DNA of 64,000 nucleotides from an uncultured Pseudoruegeria sp. (lineage in GTDB: Bacteria; Pseudomonadota; Alphaproteobacteria; Rhodobacterales; Rhodobacteraceae). The stretch spans positions 1,240,001 through 1,304,000 of the forward strand of contig CANMJD010000001.1 in NCBI GenBank assembly GCA_947498155.1, given 5' to 3'. Every line of letters begins with the position of its first letter. Position 1 is the first letter of the stretch. Shown here in pieces: positions 18,532-29,318 of this stretch. Both the position numbers and the translations under genes were made by a program. The notes beneath the pieces were generated by a model that saw only the letters and a program-made list of their open reading frames with translations, ran no database searches and was not told where the DNA came from.

Positions 18532-19683
18532 GTGAAGAACACGTCGATAGAACTGGCAAGAGAAGGTGTTTACCTCGGGCGCGTCTGGTCCCCTAAGGCC
18601 GAAGGACCCAGCGTCGTTACTCTGCGCGATGGCGTGGTGTTTGATATTACCGCCACAAAAGCCCCAACCGTGCGCGATATCTGCGAGATGCCCGACCCTG
18701 CCGCCTATGTGCGCCACGCCGATGGCACCGCTTTGGGCGCGCTTTCGGACATCCTGAGCGCACCGGTGGGCGATGCCACCAAAGTGCATTTCCTGTCGCC
18801 GGTTGATCTTCAGGCGGTAAAGGCCTGCGGTGTGACCTTTGCCAGCTCTATGGTGGAACGGGTGATCGAAGAACGCGCCGCCGGTGATCCCAAAGCTGCC
18901 GAGCAAATCCGCGCCCGCGTCGGGGAAGTCATCGGTGACAGTCTGCGCAATATCGAAGCCGGGTCTGAACAGGCCGCCAAGGTCAAGGAGGCGCTGATCG
19001 CCGAAGGTCTGTGGAGCCAATATCTGGAAGTGGGCATCGGGCCGGATGCCGAAGTATTTTCCAAGGCACAGGTGCTGTCTTCGGTCGGGCCACATGCCGA
19101 TGTCGGCCTGCATCCGTCCTCAAGCTGGAACAATCCCGAACCCGAAATCGTACTGGCTGTCAGCGCAAAAGGCGCAATCGTCGGGGCGATGTTGGGCAAT
19201 GATGTGAACCTGCGCGATATCGAGGGTCGCTCGGCGCTGCTGCTGTCAAAGGCCAAGGATAACAACGCGTCTTGTGCATTGGGGCCGATGTTGCGGCTGT
19301 TTGACGACAGCTATTCTTTGGACGATGTGCGCAAAGCCGAGCTGGACCTCACGGTCACCGGTACAGACGGTTTTGTGCTGAAGGGTCATTCCTCTATGGC
19401 GCAGATCAGCCGCGACCCCGAAGATCTGGTGGCGCAAACCATCGGGCGGCATCATCAGTATCCCGACGGGCTGGTGCTGTTTCTGGGCACGCTCTTTGCC
19501 CCGACACAGGATCGCGATGTGCCCGGCGAAGGGTTCACCCATAAAATCGGCGATATTGTGGAAATCTCCGCCGCTGGGCTTGGCACGCTGCGCAACACTG
19601 TGCGCCTGTCCACCGACTGCGCACCCTGGAGCTTTGGCACCAGCCATCTGATGCGCAATCTGGCAAAGCGCGGGCTGATCTAG
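18532..19683 (+). CDS. Fumarylacetoacetate hydrolase (FAH) family protein
   Basis: VGIGPDAEVFSKAQVLSSVGPHADVGLHPSSSWNNPEPEIVLAVSAKGAIVGAMLGNDVNLRDIEGRSALLLSKAKDNNASCALGPML. Confidence 0.88.
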   Translation: MKNTSIELAREGVYLGRVWSPKAEGPSVVTLRDGVVFDITATKAPTVRDICEMPDPAAYVRHADGTALGALSDILSAPVGDATKVHFLSPVDLQAVKACGVTFASSMVERVIEERAAGDPKAAEQIRARVGEVIGDSLRNIEAGSEQAAKVKEALIAEGLWSQYLEVGIGPDAEVFSKAQVLSSVGPHADVGLHPSSSWNNPEPEIVLAVSAKGAIVGAMLGNDVNLRDIEGRSALLLSKAKDNNASCALGPMLRLFDDSYSLDDVRKAELDLTVTGTDGFVLKGHSSMAQISRDPEDLVAQTIGRHHQYPDGLVLFLGTLFAPTQDRDVPGEGFTHKIGDIVEISAAGLGTLRNTVRLSTDCAPWSFGTSHLMRNLAKRGLI

Positions 19684-19690
19684 CCTGATA

Positions 19691-20881
19691 ATGTCCCACG
19701 CCCCCCTGAAAATTTCCAACCGGCAGGCCCGCGCTCTTTGGCTGCAATCCCAAGGGCTGGCCACGGCCCCGACCGGTGCGCTCGACCTGATGGAGATCAT
19801 CCGAAAGCTCGGCTTTGTGCAGCTGGATTCCATTCAGGTGGTGTCACGCGCCCATCATCATATCCTCTGGAGCCGCAATCAGAACTACCGCGAGCCGATG
19901 ATGGATAGGCTCTTGGGCAAAGAGCGCAAAATCTTCGAGCATTTCACCCACGATGCATCTGTGCTGCCGATGGAATACCTGCCGATGTGGCAGCGCCAGT
20001 TTGCCCGCAAGAAGGCAAAACTCAGCCAATCGAGCTGGTATAGCGGCATGTCCAACGCCAGCTACCGCGACGGCATCAAGGCCCGCATCGCCGAGGAAGG
20101 CAGCCTCTCGACCCATGCCTTTGATACCAAGATCGAAGGCCCGAAAAAAATGTGGTCCCGTCCCCCCCATAAACTGGCGCTGGATTACATGTGGTTCGCG
20201 GGCGAGCTGGCCACCTGCCATCGAGTGAATTTCACCAAATTCTACAATCTGGCCGACCGCGTTTTCCCCGAAGAATACCGCCTGACCGAGGTAGAGGATC
20301 AGGCGCAAATCGACTGGCTCTGTCAGGGGGCGCTGGATCGGATGGGGTTTGGCACATTGGGCGAGGTGCAAAAATACTGGGATGCGGTATCCCGTGCCGA
20401 GGTTCAAAACTGGGCAAACGCGGCTTCTGAAACCCTGCGCCCCGTGCTGTTGCAATCTGCCGATGATCAATGGATCGAAGGGTTTGCCCCCGCCGATATC
20501 GAAAGCCGCCTAAATGATCTGCCAAGGCCAACCTCGCGCTTGCGCATTCTGAACCCTTTTGATCCGGTCATCCGGGATCGTACCCGGCTCTCACGGCTAT
20601 TTGGTTTTGACTATCGGGTTGAAATGTTCGTGCCCGCCGCCAAACGCCAGTGGGGATATTACGTTTATCCTATTCTGGAAGGTGACCGCTTCGTGGGCCG
20701 CATAGAGATCAAAGCCGACCGCAAGGCCGGTTTCATCAAGGTGATCGGCTTCTGGCCTGAAAACGGCAGCAAATGGGGGGCCGCCCGATCTGACAAATTA
20801 GAGGCCGAACTGGCACGGCTGGCGCGACTTATCGGGGTCAGCGACGTGCAATGGCAGAACGGTGTCGCCCGACCCGCCTAA
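19691..20881 (+). CDS. Winged-helix/YcaQ-type DNA glycosylase family protein
   Basis: LGFVQLDSIQVVSRAHHHILWSRNQNYR and LRILNPFDPVIRDRTRLSRLFGFDYRVEMFVPAAKRQWGYYVYPILEGDRFVGRIEIKADRKAG. Confidence 0.88.
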   Translation: MSHAPLKISNRQARALWLQSQGLATAPTGALDLMEIIRKLGFVQLDSIQVVSRAHHHILWSRNQNYREPMMDRLLGKERKIFEHFTHDASVLPMEYLPMWQRQFARKKAKLSQSSWYSGMSNASYRDGIKARIAEEGSLSTHAFDTKIEGPKKMWSRPPHKLALDYMWFAGELATCHRVNFTKFYNLADRVFPEEYRLTEVEDQAQIDWLCQGALDRMGFGTLGEVQKYWDAVSRAEVQNWANAASETLRPVLLQSADDQWIEGFAPADIESRLNDLPRPTSRLRILNPFDPVIRDRTRLSRLFGFDYRVEMFVPAAKRQWGYYVYPILEGDRFVGRIEIKADRKAGFIKVIGFWPENGSKWGAARSDKLEAELARLARLIGVSDVQWQNGVARPA

Positions 20882-21486
20882 AAGACAAACTGCATCTGCC
20901 CCTTGCGGCTGTCTTGGGTGAGCTGCTGAAAACTCTGGCCTGTCTGTGCTTCGGCCTGCAAAACCACCTGCGCCGCAGCGCGGGCGTCTTCTCCGGCGTC
21001 GTGGTGCTGAAATTCCAACCCCAAACGCTCTTTCAAGTGGGCCAGCCCGTGCCCGCCCTGTCCGCGAAATTCCGGCCAGGCTTTGCGGGCAATTTTCACA
21101 CTATCGCTCCAGCTTAGATCGGGGCGCGGCAAACGATAGGCCGCGCAGGCTGCCGCAATCGCGGTTTTGTCGAAATTACTATGCTGGATCAGATGGTGCG
21201 GGTTGAGAAAAGGCAAAAGCCGCGCCCAGACTTCTGGAAAAGTCGGGGCATCGGCAACGGTCTCCGGATCAATCCCGTGCAGGCGAATGTTGAATGGATC
21301 GAACCGCTGTTCAGGGTTCACATAGGTCGCATAGGTCAGCACCGAATTATCCGGCCGCACACAGCCAAGGCCGATCTGGCAAATGCTGGAGGACGCCCCG
21401 CAAGAGGTTTCCACATCCAGCGCCACAAAGCGGAACCGCCCCGTCGGAAGCAGGGGCATCCTGCCTGCGGTGCTTTGTTGCCTCAT
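20878..21486 (-). CDS. 3'-5' exonuclease (DnaQ-like)
   Basis: RFVALDVETSCGASSSICQIG ExoI, QHSNFDKTAIAAAC ExoII, HHDAGEDARAAAQVVL ExoIII motifs. Confidence 0.9.
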   Translation of the reverse strand: MRQQSTAGRMPLLPTGRFRFVALDVETSCGASSSICQIGLGCVRPDNSVLTYATYVNPEQRFDPFNIRLHGIDPETVADAPTFPEVWARLLPFLNPHHLIQHSNFDKTAIAAACAAYRLPRPDLSWSDSVKIARKAWPEFRGQGGHGLAHLKERLGLEFQHHDAGEDARAAAQVVLQAEAQTGQSFQQLTQDSRKGQMQFVF

Positions 21487-21573
21487 GGCCTGTCTCCTTG
21501 CGGCACTCTGCCGGCCTTTGTCATATCAGCCCGATTGCGCAGATGAAAACACCCCGCCTGCGAAACCTGCCCG

Positions 21574-23235
21574 TCAGCGCTGCAGGATTGCAAACCCTTC
21601 ATAGGGGGCCAATGTTACTGTCGCGCCCAGCGCTTGCCGTTCTGCCACGGTAAAAAGCAGACAGCGTCCGGTTTGCTGCATCTTTTGGGGTACGTCAAAC
21701 ACCACGGTTTCACCGGTAATATTGGCTATGACCGACAGTTTCTCCCCGTCCAGCATCCTTGTGTAGGCCATCACATTGGGGTGGGATTTTGCGAAAGCGC
21801 GAAACGCGCCAATCGCCACGACGGGCAAGCAACGGCGCAGTTCGGTCAGGGATTGATAAAAGGAAAACACCCCAGCCGGATCGGCGCGGTCGGTCTTTGC
21901 ATTGATCTGGCGATAGTTCGGGTTCACGTCGATCCACGGCGTGCCATCGGTAAAGCCCGCCTGTGCCCTGTCCTCCCATTGCATCGGCGTGCGGGCATTA
22001 TCGCGTCCGTTGCGATTGGCACCTTTAATGAATTCTTCGCGCGTCAGCCCCGCGGCCAGAGCGGCCTCATATTGCCCGAATGTCTCTACATCGCGAAACT
22101 GATCCATCGTACTGAACCGCGCATTTGTCATGGCGATTTCCTCACCCTGATAGATAAACGGCGTCCCCTTCATCAGATGGATCGCCAAGGCCAGCAGCTT
22201 GGCAGAGCGCAGACGCAAAGCGCCGTCATCGCCGTATTTTGACACAGCGCGCGGCAAATCATGGTTCGACAGGAACAACGCGTTCCAACCGTCCTCGGCC
22301 AGCACCTCCTGCCAGTCGAAAAATGTCTGCTTAAAGGCCACCGGGTCAAAGGGCACATCGCCCCATTTGCCGTGTTCGGGGTGAAATCCGGCCAGAACAT
22401 GCGAAAACTGAAACACCATATCCAGCTCGCCCCGCTCCTGCCCGCAATATAAAAGCGCCGTCTTGGGTGACACAGCCCAGCTTTCCCCCACTGTCAGCAC
22501 ATCGCGCCCCGCCAGCGTTTCTCGGTGCATCTCCTGCAAGAAAGGGTGCAAATCCGGCCCTTCGGCAAAAACACCTGCGTCCACGTCCTTGCCGATAAGA
22601 TCAATCACATCCATGCGAAACCCCGCAATGCCGCGATCAAACCACCAGTTCATCATGTTATAAATCGCCTGTCGCAACGCCGGATTTTGCCAGTTCAGAT
22701 CGGGCTGCTCCTTGGCGAATTGATGCAGATAGTATTTGCCAAGAGCTGGCACCCATTCCCACATGGAGCCGCCAAAATAAGACATATCATCCGTCGGCGG
22801 GCCGTTGGTTTTGCCCTGCTCGCGCCAGATGAAATAGTCATGTTCCGGTGCCTTTGGGTCCTTAAGAGCGGCCTGAAACCAGTCATGCGCAGAAGAACAA
22901 TGGTTTACCACAAGATCCATCACAATGCCGATCCCGCGCGCCCGTGCTTCGACAATCAACCGGTCCATATCCGCGAGTGTGCCAAATTCCGGCGCAATGT
23001 CGCGGTAATTGGAAATATCATAGCCATTGTCCACCATTGGCGAGTCATAGACCGGTGACAGCCAGATAAAGCCGACCCCCAGATCACGCAGGTAATCAAG
23101 TTTGGAAATGATACCGGCAATATCACCGATGCCATCGCCATTGCTGTCACAAAAGCTGCGCGGATAGATTTGATAGCCCGTTGCGGTTTTCCACCATGGC
23201 AATGCGGAAGTAGCGGTCTGGGTCTGTCGGGTCAT
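21574..23235 (-). CDS. Glycoside hydrolase family 13 alpha-glucosidase
   Basis: WWKTATGYQIYPRSFCDSNGDGIGDIAGI, MDLVVNHCSSAHDWF, GFRMDVIDLIGKD, FLSNHDLPRAVSKYGDD motifs; start trimmed to ATG at 23235. Confidence 0.93.
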   Translation of the reverse strand: MTRQTQTATSALPWWKTATGYQIYPRSFCDSNGDGIGDIAGIISKLDYLRDLGVGFIWLSPVYDSPMVDNGYDISNYRDIAPEFGTLADMDRLIVEARARGIGIVMDLVVNHCSSAHDWFQAALKDPKAPEHDYFIWREQGKTNGPPTDDMSYFGGSMWEWVPALGKYYLHQFAKEQPDLNWQNPALRQAIYNMMNWWFDRGIAGFRMDVIDLIGKDVDAGVFAEGPDLHPFLQEMHRETLAGRDVLTVGESWAVSPKTALLYCGQERGELDMVFQFSHVLAGFHPEHGKWGDVPFDPVAFKQTFFDWQEVLAEDGWNALFLSNHDLPRAVSKYGDDGALRLRSAKLLALAIHLMKGTPFIYQGEEIAMTNARFSTMDQFRDVETFGQYEAALAAGLTREEFIKGANRNGRDNARTPMQWEDRAQAGFTDGTPWIDVNPNYRQINAKTDRADPAGVFSFYQSLTELRRCLPVVAIGAFRAFAKSHPNVMAYTRMLDGEKLSVIANITGETVVFDVPQKMQQTGRCLLFTVAERQALGATVTLAPYEGFAILQR

Positions 23236-23493
23236 GGGCAATCTTTCGGGGTCTTGTGCATTTAGTGGGGACGGGCTTGGCGACGGCAGCCAACACGCAA
23301 CTGCAGGCGGTCCAATATCCGGCATCGCCCCCAACGCGCGCCATTAGAACAGAGCGCGGGCGGCTGTCCAGCCATGATTGGCCAAAACAGGGCGTCGGGC
23401 CCACGTCGGTTTCAGGAAGCGATCCCCTAGCACATGTGCATATCTGTCTTGCCCCGTTTTACCGGCTGCGATACCACTGATATCATATGCAAA

Positions 23494-24363
23494 ATGAACA
23501 GGGATCTCCTTTCTATGAAACGACTCCTGAAAGACCCCGCCTTTCATTTTACGCTTTTGGCGGGCCTTTTGTTTGCCCTGTATTTTGCCGCCCCCAATAC
23601 CGCTGATCCAGTTCCACCCCCACCGCAAACCACCATCGTGGTCACCCCCGAAGATCTGAACCGTCTGGCACGGGGCTTTCAAAGCACTTGGAAGCGGCTT
23701 CCGACCGAAGAAGAACTTACAACGCTTCTGAAAGCATCGGTTGAAGACGAAGTGCTGATCCGAGAGGCATTGGCGCTGGGGCTGGATCAAAACGATGCCA
23801 GCATCCGCCAACGTCTGGTGCAGAAAATGCGTTTCCTGATGGAGTCCACCGCGCAGGCCCTTCAGCCTGACGATGCGGCCCTGCAGGCCCATCTCGACGC
23901 CTATCCGGCACGGTTTTCTGCCCCCGCCCGACTAAGTTTTCTTCAGGTGTATCTTGGGGACCGCCCTACACAGGCCGAAGCAGACGCCCTGCAGGCGGAA
24001 CTGATGGCGGGGGCCGATCCCGCCACCACGGGTGTACGAACCATGATTCCTCTGCAATTTGAGGAAACTGTTGCGCGAAAAGTTGATGCCCAGTTCGGGC
24101 GCGGCTTTGCCGTTCAATTGTCCCAAACTCCGCAGGAAGGCTGGCATTTTGTTACCTCCGGCCTTGGCGGGCATCTGGTAAAGGTGACAGAAATCTCCGC
24201 CCCGCAAACCCCGCCGCTTGCTGAAGTGAAAGAAAAGGTCCAGAACGACTGGCGGCGGCATCAGGCCGAAATTCTGACAGCAGCCCAGATCGCGGATTTG
24301 GTTGCGAAATATGACATCTCCCTGCCCGATGACGCGGCGATGACCGAGGCCTTGGCGAACTAA
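23494..24363 (+). CDS. Peptidylprolyl isomerase-like / SurA-type periplasmic protein
   Basis: N-terminal TM plus PpiC-like region (LQVYLGDRPTQAEADALQAEL...EEGWHFVTSGLGGHLVKVTEISAPQTPPLAEVKEKVQNDW); start codon uncertain. Confidence 0.75.
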   Translation: MNRDLLSMKRLLKDPAFHFTLLAGLLFALYFAAPNTADPVPPPPQTTIVVTPEDLNRLARGFQSTWKRLPTEEELTTLLKASVEDEVLIREALALGLDQNDASIRQRLVQKMRFLMESTAQALQPDDAALQAHLDAYPARFSAPARLSFLQVYLGDRPTQAEADALQAELMAGADPATTGVRTMIPLQFEETVARKVDAQFGRGFAVQLSQTPQEGWHFVTSGLGGHLVKVTEISAPQTPPLAEVKEKVQNDWRRHQAEILTAAQIADLVAKYDISLPDDAAMTEALAN

Positions 24364-25388
24364 TGCAGCTGCTTTATCGCCTTTTTCTGTTGGTTATTCT
24401 GACGCTGATGCCCAGCGCCGGATTTAGCCATGCGCTCGATCCGGGTTATCTGAACCTGACCCAAAAAGATCAGGACGCATGGCAGGTTTTCTGGCGAAAA
24501 CCGGATGTAAACGGCACCGCCATGGGGCTGGAACCGGTTCTGCCGACCAATTGCACCGGCCTGCCCCCTCAGGCACAGTTTGACGGCAAGGCTTGGATTG
24601 CGGACTGGCAGATGCGCTGCATTGGCGGTCTGGCCGGACAGAGTTTGCGTATTGACGGGTTGGACGCCACCCAAACCGATGTGCTGGTGCGTATTGTTTC
24701 ACAGGACGACGCCCCGCAGGTCGTGCGTCTCACCCCGCAAAACGTCACCTACACGATTCCGGAAGATTTTACCGGTTTGCAGGTGTTCTGGAACTATATG
24801 ACCCTCGGCTATGAGCACATATTGGAAGGGCTGGATCACCTTCTGTTTGTCTTTGCCTTGCTGTTGCTGGTGCAAACGCCCCGCCGGCTGATCGGGGCAG
24901 TCACCGCCTTTACGGTGGCCCATAGTATCACACTGGCCTTGGCCAGCTTGGGGGTTCTGCGCGTGCCCGGCCCGCCGGTAGAGGCCGTCATTGCGCTTTC
25001 GATCACCTTTCTGGCGCTTGAAATCCTGAAACAGGATAAAACCGCCCCGAGCCTGACCCAACGTGCGCCGTGGATTGTCGCTTTTGGTTTCGGGCTGTTG
25101 CACGGTCTGGGCTTTGCCGGTGCGTTAACCGAAATCGGCCTGCCCGAAGGCGACATCCCGCTGGCGCTTTTGGCTTTTAACATCGGGGTGGAACTGGGCC
25201 AGCTGAGTTTTGTTTTTGCGGTGCTGGCGCTGTTTGCCTTGCTGGCTAAAATTATCCCCGTCGTGACAAGCCAATTGCGCCAACCCCGATCTGCGGGCAT
25301 GACGGCGATGGGATATGCCATCGGTTTTATCTCGCTGTACTGGTTGATGGATCGCCTTACAGGATTTCCTGTTTTTGCTGCGCTCTAA
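24363..25388 (+). CDS. HupE/UreJ family membrane protein
   Basis: YEHILEGLDHLLFVFALLLLV...FTVAHSITLALASLGVLRVP...FGLLHGLGFAGALTEIGLP typical HupE/UreJ_2 motif set. Confidence 0.9.
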   Translation: MQLLYRLFLLVILTLMPSAGFSHALDPGYLNLTQKDQDAWQVFWRKPDVNGTAMGLEPVLPTNCTGLPPQAQFDGKAWIADWQMRCIGGLAGQSLRIDGLDATQTDVLVRIVSQDDAPQVVRLTPQNVTYTIPEDFTGLQVFWNYMTLGYEHILEGLDHLLFVFALLLLVQTPRRLIGAVTAFTVAHSITLALASLGVLRVPGPPVEAVIALSITFLALEILKQDKTAPSLTQRAPWIVAFGFGLLHGLGFAGALTEIGLPEGDIPLALLAFNIGVELGQLSFVFAVLALFALLAKIIPVVTSQLRQPRSAGMTAMGYAIGFISLYWLMDRLTGFPVFAAL

Positions 25389-25538
25389 AGCTACCAAGCG
25401 ACGAATCAGCTTTTCTTTGCTGCCATTTCCCCCTATACGCGCCCATCGCCTGTTGATTCAGGTGATACCCCTCCATGGGCCCTGCTGGACGACATCCCGG
25501 CTTGCGCCATTCTTTTAACCTTATGTAAGGAGACCCCG

Positions 25539-25808
25539 ATGTCGATTACTGTAGAAGATAAAGCCCGCGTCATGTCCGAATTCGCAACCAAAGAGGGTGA
25601 CACCGGTTCCCCCGAAGTTCAGGTTGCTATTCTGTCCTCGCGCATCGCCACTCTGACCGAGCATTTTAAAACCCACAAAAAAGACAACCACGGCCGCCGT
25701 GGTCTGTTGAAGATGGTTGCTCAGCGTCGGAAGCTGCTGGATTACCTGAAGGGCAAAGACGAAGCCCGGTATCAGGACCTGATCAAACGCCTCGGCCTGC
25801 GCCGCTAA
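25539..25808 (+). CDS. rpsO: 30S ribosomal protein S15
   Basis: 89 aa, [49 protein letters not shown]. Confidence 0.98.
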   Translation: MSITVEDKARVMSEFATKEGDTGSPEVQVAILSSRIATLTEHFKTHKKDNHGRRGLLKMVAQRRKLLDYLKGKDEARYQDLIKRLGLRR

Positions 25809-25831
25809 GCGTTCCGCTCAGTTTTAATAAA

Positions 25832-25865
25832 AACGCCTGTTCTTTTGAGCGGGCGTTTTTTTGTG
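25832..25865 (+). terminator. Rho-independent terminator after rpsO
   Basis: AACGCCTGTTC-TTTT-GAGCGGGCGTT followed by Ts. Confidence 0.85.
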
Positions 25866-25897
25866 CCATCCCCCCACCACAGCACTATGATGGCCGC

Positions 25898-26308
25898 GTG
25901 ATACCGCCCAATCCTCCTTTTGCCTCTCCCGAGGTGGCCGAGCGTTTCTCTGCCATCGCCGCCCCGGAACGGGCGACGCTGCTGGCGCTACGCGACCGCA
26001 TCTTTGCAACGGCCGCTGCCGATGTCGCCATTGGCACGCTAGTGGAAACGCTGAAATGGGGGCAGCCGTCCTATCAAACGGTCCGGCCCAAATCCGGCAC
26101 CCCGATCCGGCTGGGGGTTGGTAAATCCGGCGACCCCGCCCTGTTTGTGCACTGCCAAACCACGCTCATTTCAGACTTTCGAGCCCTGCATGAGGGCGAT
26201 TTCATCTGCGACGGCACCCGCGCGCTTTTTGTCAAAGACGCCACAGCCGCACTGGACCCGCGTCTTGGTCATTTGATCCATCGGGCCCTGCGCTACCATC
26301 TAGGCTAG
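25898..26308 (+). CDS. DUF1801-like small protein
   Basis: VGTLVETLKWGQPSY pattern with VGKSGDPALFVHCQTTLI; start codon uncertain. Confidence 0.7.
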   Translation: MIPPNPPFASPEVAERFSAIAAPERATLLALRDRIFATAAADVAIGTLVETLKWGQPSYQTVRPKSGTPIRLGVGKSGDPALFVHCQTTLISDFRALHEGDFICDGTRALFVKDATAALDPRLGHLIHRALRYHLG

Positions 26309-26449
26309 GGCCCGCCTGCCACAGGAATATTTGTTTTCAATTGCTGCCATTTGCTGTATGGCTCCGCCATCTGAGACGCAGCGCGCGACCCCGGCGCTCG
26401 AACGCAAGATAATCAGGGGTCGGCGGCAATGGGGCCGTCATGCAAAAGC

Positions 26450-26478
26450 GGGAGACCCGGAGGGCCGGGAGTGCTCCC
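26450..26478 (+). promoter_or_regulatory. Nested stem-loop immediately 5' of pnp
   Basis: GGGAG-A-[CCCGG-AGGG-CCGGG]-AGTG-CTCCC, ending 16 nt before the pnp ATG. Confidence 0.55.
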
Positions 26479-26494
26479 TTTTAGGATACGTTTG

Positions 26495-28627
26495 ATGTTT
26501 AACGAAACGAAGAAATCGATGCAGTGGGGCGATGAAACGCTGACACTGGAAACGGGCAAGGTTGCCCGTCAGGCTGATGGCACCGTCATCGCCACTTTGG
26601 GTGAAACTTCTGTCATGGCCAACGTGACTTTTGCCCGCAAACAAAAACCGGGTCAGGACTTCTTTCCCCTGACGGTTCACTACCAAGAAAAATACTACGC
26701 TGCGGGTAAAATCCCCGGTGGCTTCTTTAAGCGCGAAGCACGCCCGACCGAAAAAGAAACACTGACAGCCCGCCTGATCGACCGTCCGATCCGCCCGCTG
26801 TTCGTTCCCGGCTTCAAAAACGAAGTTCTGGTGATGTGTACGGTTCTGTCCCACGATCTGGAAAACGACCCTGATGTGGTTGCGATGATCGCGGCTTCCG
26901 CAGCGCTGACCATTTCCGGCGCGCCTTTCCGTGGTCCAATCGCCTGCGCGCGCGTTGGCTACACCGACGGCGAATACACGCTGAACCCATCCGTTGATGA
27001 CATGCACATGCTGCGCAACAACCCTGATCAGCGCCTTGATCTGGTTGTCGCCGGTACCAAAGATGCGGTCATGATGGTTGAATCCGAAGCCTATGAGCTG
27101 ACAGAAGCTGAAATGCTCGGTGCGGTTAACTTTGCCCACGCGCAAATCCAGCCGGTCATCGATCTGATCATCTCTCTGGCCGAAGAAGCCGCCAAAGAGC
27201 CGTTCCAGTTCGACGCACCTGACTATGCCGACTTGTTTGAAGTCGTCAAGGCCGCTGGCGAGACCCAAATGCGTGCCGCTTACGCGCTGACCGACAAGCA
27301 AGAACGCACCGCCGCTGTTTCCGCAGCCCGCGACGCGATTCTGGAAACACTGTCCGAAGAGCAAGCCGCAGATGCGAACCTTGGTTCAGCGCTGAAGAAA
27401 CTGGAATCCACCATCCTGCGTGGCGACGTTGTTAAAAACGGCACCCGTATTGATGGTCGTGAAACCACAACCGTTCGCCAGATCGAAAGCGAAGTTTCCG
27501 TTCTGCCCCGTGCCCATGGTTCTGCCTTGTTCACACGTGGCGAAACGCAGGGTCTGGTTGTGACCACTTTGGGCACCGGCGACGACGAGCAAATGATCGA
27601 CGCGTTGAACGGCACCTATAAGTCCAACTTCCTGCTGCACTATAACTTCCCTCCCTATTCGGTAGGTGAAGTTGGTCGTGTTTCTGGCCCAGGCCGTCGT
27701 GAAATCGGTCACGGTAAACTGGCATGGCGCGCGCTGCAGGCTGTTCTGCCCGCACCGACAGATTTCCCCTACACCATTCGCGTTGTATCCGAGATCACTG
27801 AATCCAACGGCTCGTCCTCCATGGCGTCTGTTTGCGGTGGCTCTTTGTCGATGATGGACGCAGGCGTTCCTCTGAAAGCGCCGGTTGCCGGTGTGGCCAT
27901 GGGTCTGGTTCTGGAAGATGACGGCTCTTACGCGATCCTGACAGATATTCTGGGTGACGAAGACCACCTCGGCGACATGGATTTCAAAGTAGCGGGTACC
28001 GAAAACGGCATTACCTCGCTGCAAATGGATATCAAAGTTGCCGGTATCACCTCTGACATCATGGAAAAAGCGCTGGCACAGGCCAAAGAAGGCCGCCTGC
28101 ACATCCTCGGTGAAATGTCCAAAGCATTGACCGAAGCTGGGTCTTTCTCTGACCACGCACCGCGTATCGAAACCATGAACATCCCAACGGATAAAATCCG
28201 CGAAGTCATCGGCTCCGGCGGTAAAGTCATCCGTGAGATCGTCGAAACATCCGGCGCCAAAGTCGACATCAACGACGACGGTGTGATCAAAATCGCCTCT
28301 TCCGATGGCGAAGCGATCAAACGTGCCTATGACATGATCCACTCGATCGTGGCAGAGCCAGAAGCCGGTCAAATCTACGATGGTAAAGTTGTGAAAATCG
28401 TCGACTTCGGCGCTTTTGTGAACTTCTTCGGAAAGCGTGACGGCCTCGTGCATGTTTCGCAAATCGAAAACCGTCGCCTGAACCACCCGTCCGATGTTCT
28501 CAAAGAAGGTCAGGACGTAAAGGTTAAACTGCTGGGCTTTGACGATCGCGGCAAAGTGCGCCTGTCGATGAAGGTGGTTGATCAGGAAACTGGTGCAGAA
28601 ATCACCGAAGAGAAGAAAGAAGACTAA
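26495..28627 (+). CDS. pnp: Polyribonucleotide nucleotidyltransferase
   Basis: [33 protein letters not shown] and S1 domains at the C-terminus; downstream of rpsO. Confidence 0.98.
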   Translation: MFNETKKSMQWGDETLTLETGKVARQADGTVIATLGETSVMANVTFARKQKPGQDFFPLTVHYQEKYYAAGKIPGGFFKREARPTEKETLTARLIDRPIRPLFVPGFKNEVLVMCTVLSHDLENDPDVVAMIAASAALTISGAPFRGPIACARVGYTDGEYTLNPSVDDMHMLRNNPDQRLDLVVAGTKDAVMMVESEAYELTEAEMLGAVNFAHAQIQPVIDLIISLAEEAAKEPFQFDAPDYADLFEVVKAAGETQMRAAYALTDKQERTAAVSAARDAILETLSEEQAADANLGSALKKLESTILRGDVVKNGTRIDGRETTTVRQIESEVSVLPRAHGSALFTRGETQGLVVTTLGTGDDEQMIDALNGTYKSNFLLHYNFPPYSVGEVGRVSGPGRREIGHGKLAWRALQAVLPAPTDFPYTIRVVSEITESNGSSSMASVCGGSLSMMDAGVPLKAPVAGVAMGLVLEDDGSYAILTDILGDEDHLGDMDFKVAGTENGITSLQMDIKVAGITSDIMEKALAQAKEGRLHILGEMSKALTEAGSFSDHAPRIETMNIPTDKIREVIGSGGKVIREIVETSGAKVDINDDGVIKIASSDGEAIKRAYDMIHSIVAEPEAGQIYDGKVVKIVDFGAFVNFFGKRDGLVHVSQIENRRLNHPSDVLKEGQDVKVKLLGFDDRGKVRLSMKVVDQETGAEITEEKKED

Positions 28628-28652
28628 GTCTTTTTGATCTTTTAAAAAAAAG

Positions 28653-28684
28653 GGGGCTCCGGCAGCAATGTCGGAGCCCCTTTT
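28653..28684 (+). terminator. Terminator after pnp, possibly bidirectional
   Basis: GGGGCTCCG-(gcagcaatgt)-CGGAGCCCC-TTTT, flanked by A-rich sequence upstream. Confidence 0.85.
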
Positions 28685-28700
28685 CTGATGTTAGCTGGCC

Positions 28701-28991
28701 TTACGAACGCTCAGCTGCAGTATCCAGAATCTTTTTGATTTTAAAATCCTTGGTCTGCGAGGTTTCTGAACCGTCGCGCAGGATATTAGAGATCAGGGCC
28801 GCCTCTCCCAATGTTAGTTTGGCAATTGCGTCGGTATTCAAACCCGAGCCTTTGAGCGCGTTGTAAATACCGCCGGTTAGCATGCTGTGGCCCATGGACA
28901 TGACCTCATCGTCGGTCATGGCAGAGACCGAACCGGCCATCGGTAAAGCCAGTGTTGCAGCGATCATCAGAGCTTTGATTGGCGATTTCAT
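28701..28991 (-). CDS. Small secreted hypothetical protein (96 aa)
   Basis: Sec-type signal MKSPIKALMIAATLALPMAGSVSA. Confidence 0.65.
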   Translation of the reverse strand: MKSPIKALMIAATLALPMAGSVSAMTDDEVMSMGHSMLTGGIYNALKGSGLNTDAIAKLTLGEAALISNILRDGSETSQTKDFKIKKILDTAAERS

Positions 28992-29318
28992 GTTTCTATT
29001 CCTTTGTTGTTTCTTACAACCTCATCGAGTTGCCCCTTCATCCTTGCGCCAAACACAGAGGTAAACAATTAACGTCCTCTGACGTTGAAACACATCGACC
29101 AGAGGCGGCGTGATGGTATTTTCACAGCCCCGCGCGCGATTATCTGCCGTCAATCACAAGCCTTTGAAGTTAATCGTGAGGACACAAATATATTTGTTAT
29201 AATTCAATATCTTATCCTAAAATCGCTCACTGGAGTATCACGCTAAATTGGATTTAACGTGTCCGAAAGATGCAGCTAGCCTTTCCGAGTTATCCCTCCC
29301 AACACAAAGGCGCATGCT

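Noticed and set aside
27386-28486. 366-aa minus-strand ORF antisense to pnp
   Set aside because: pnp is unambiguous on the + strand; antisense translation is rich in F/D/H/V without motifs.
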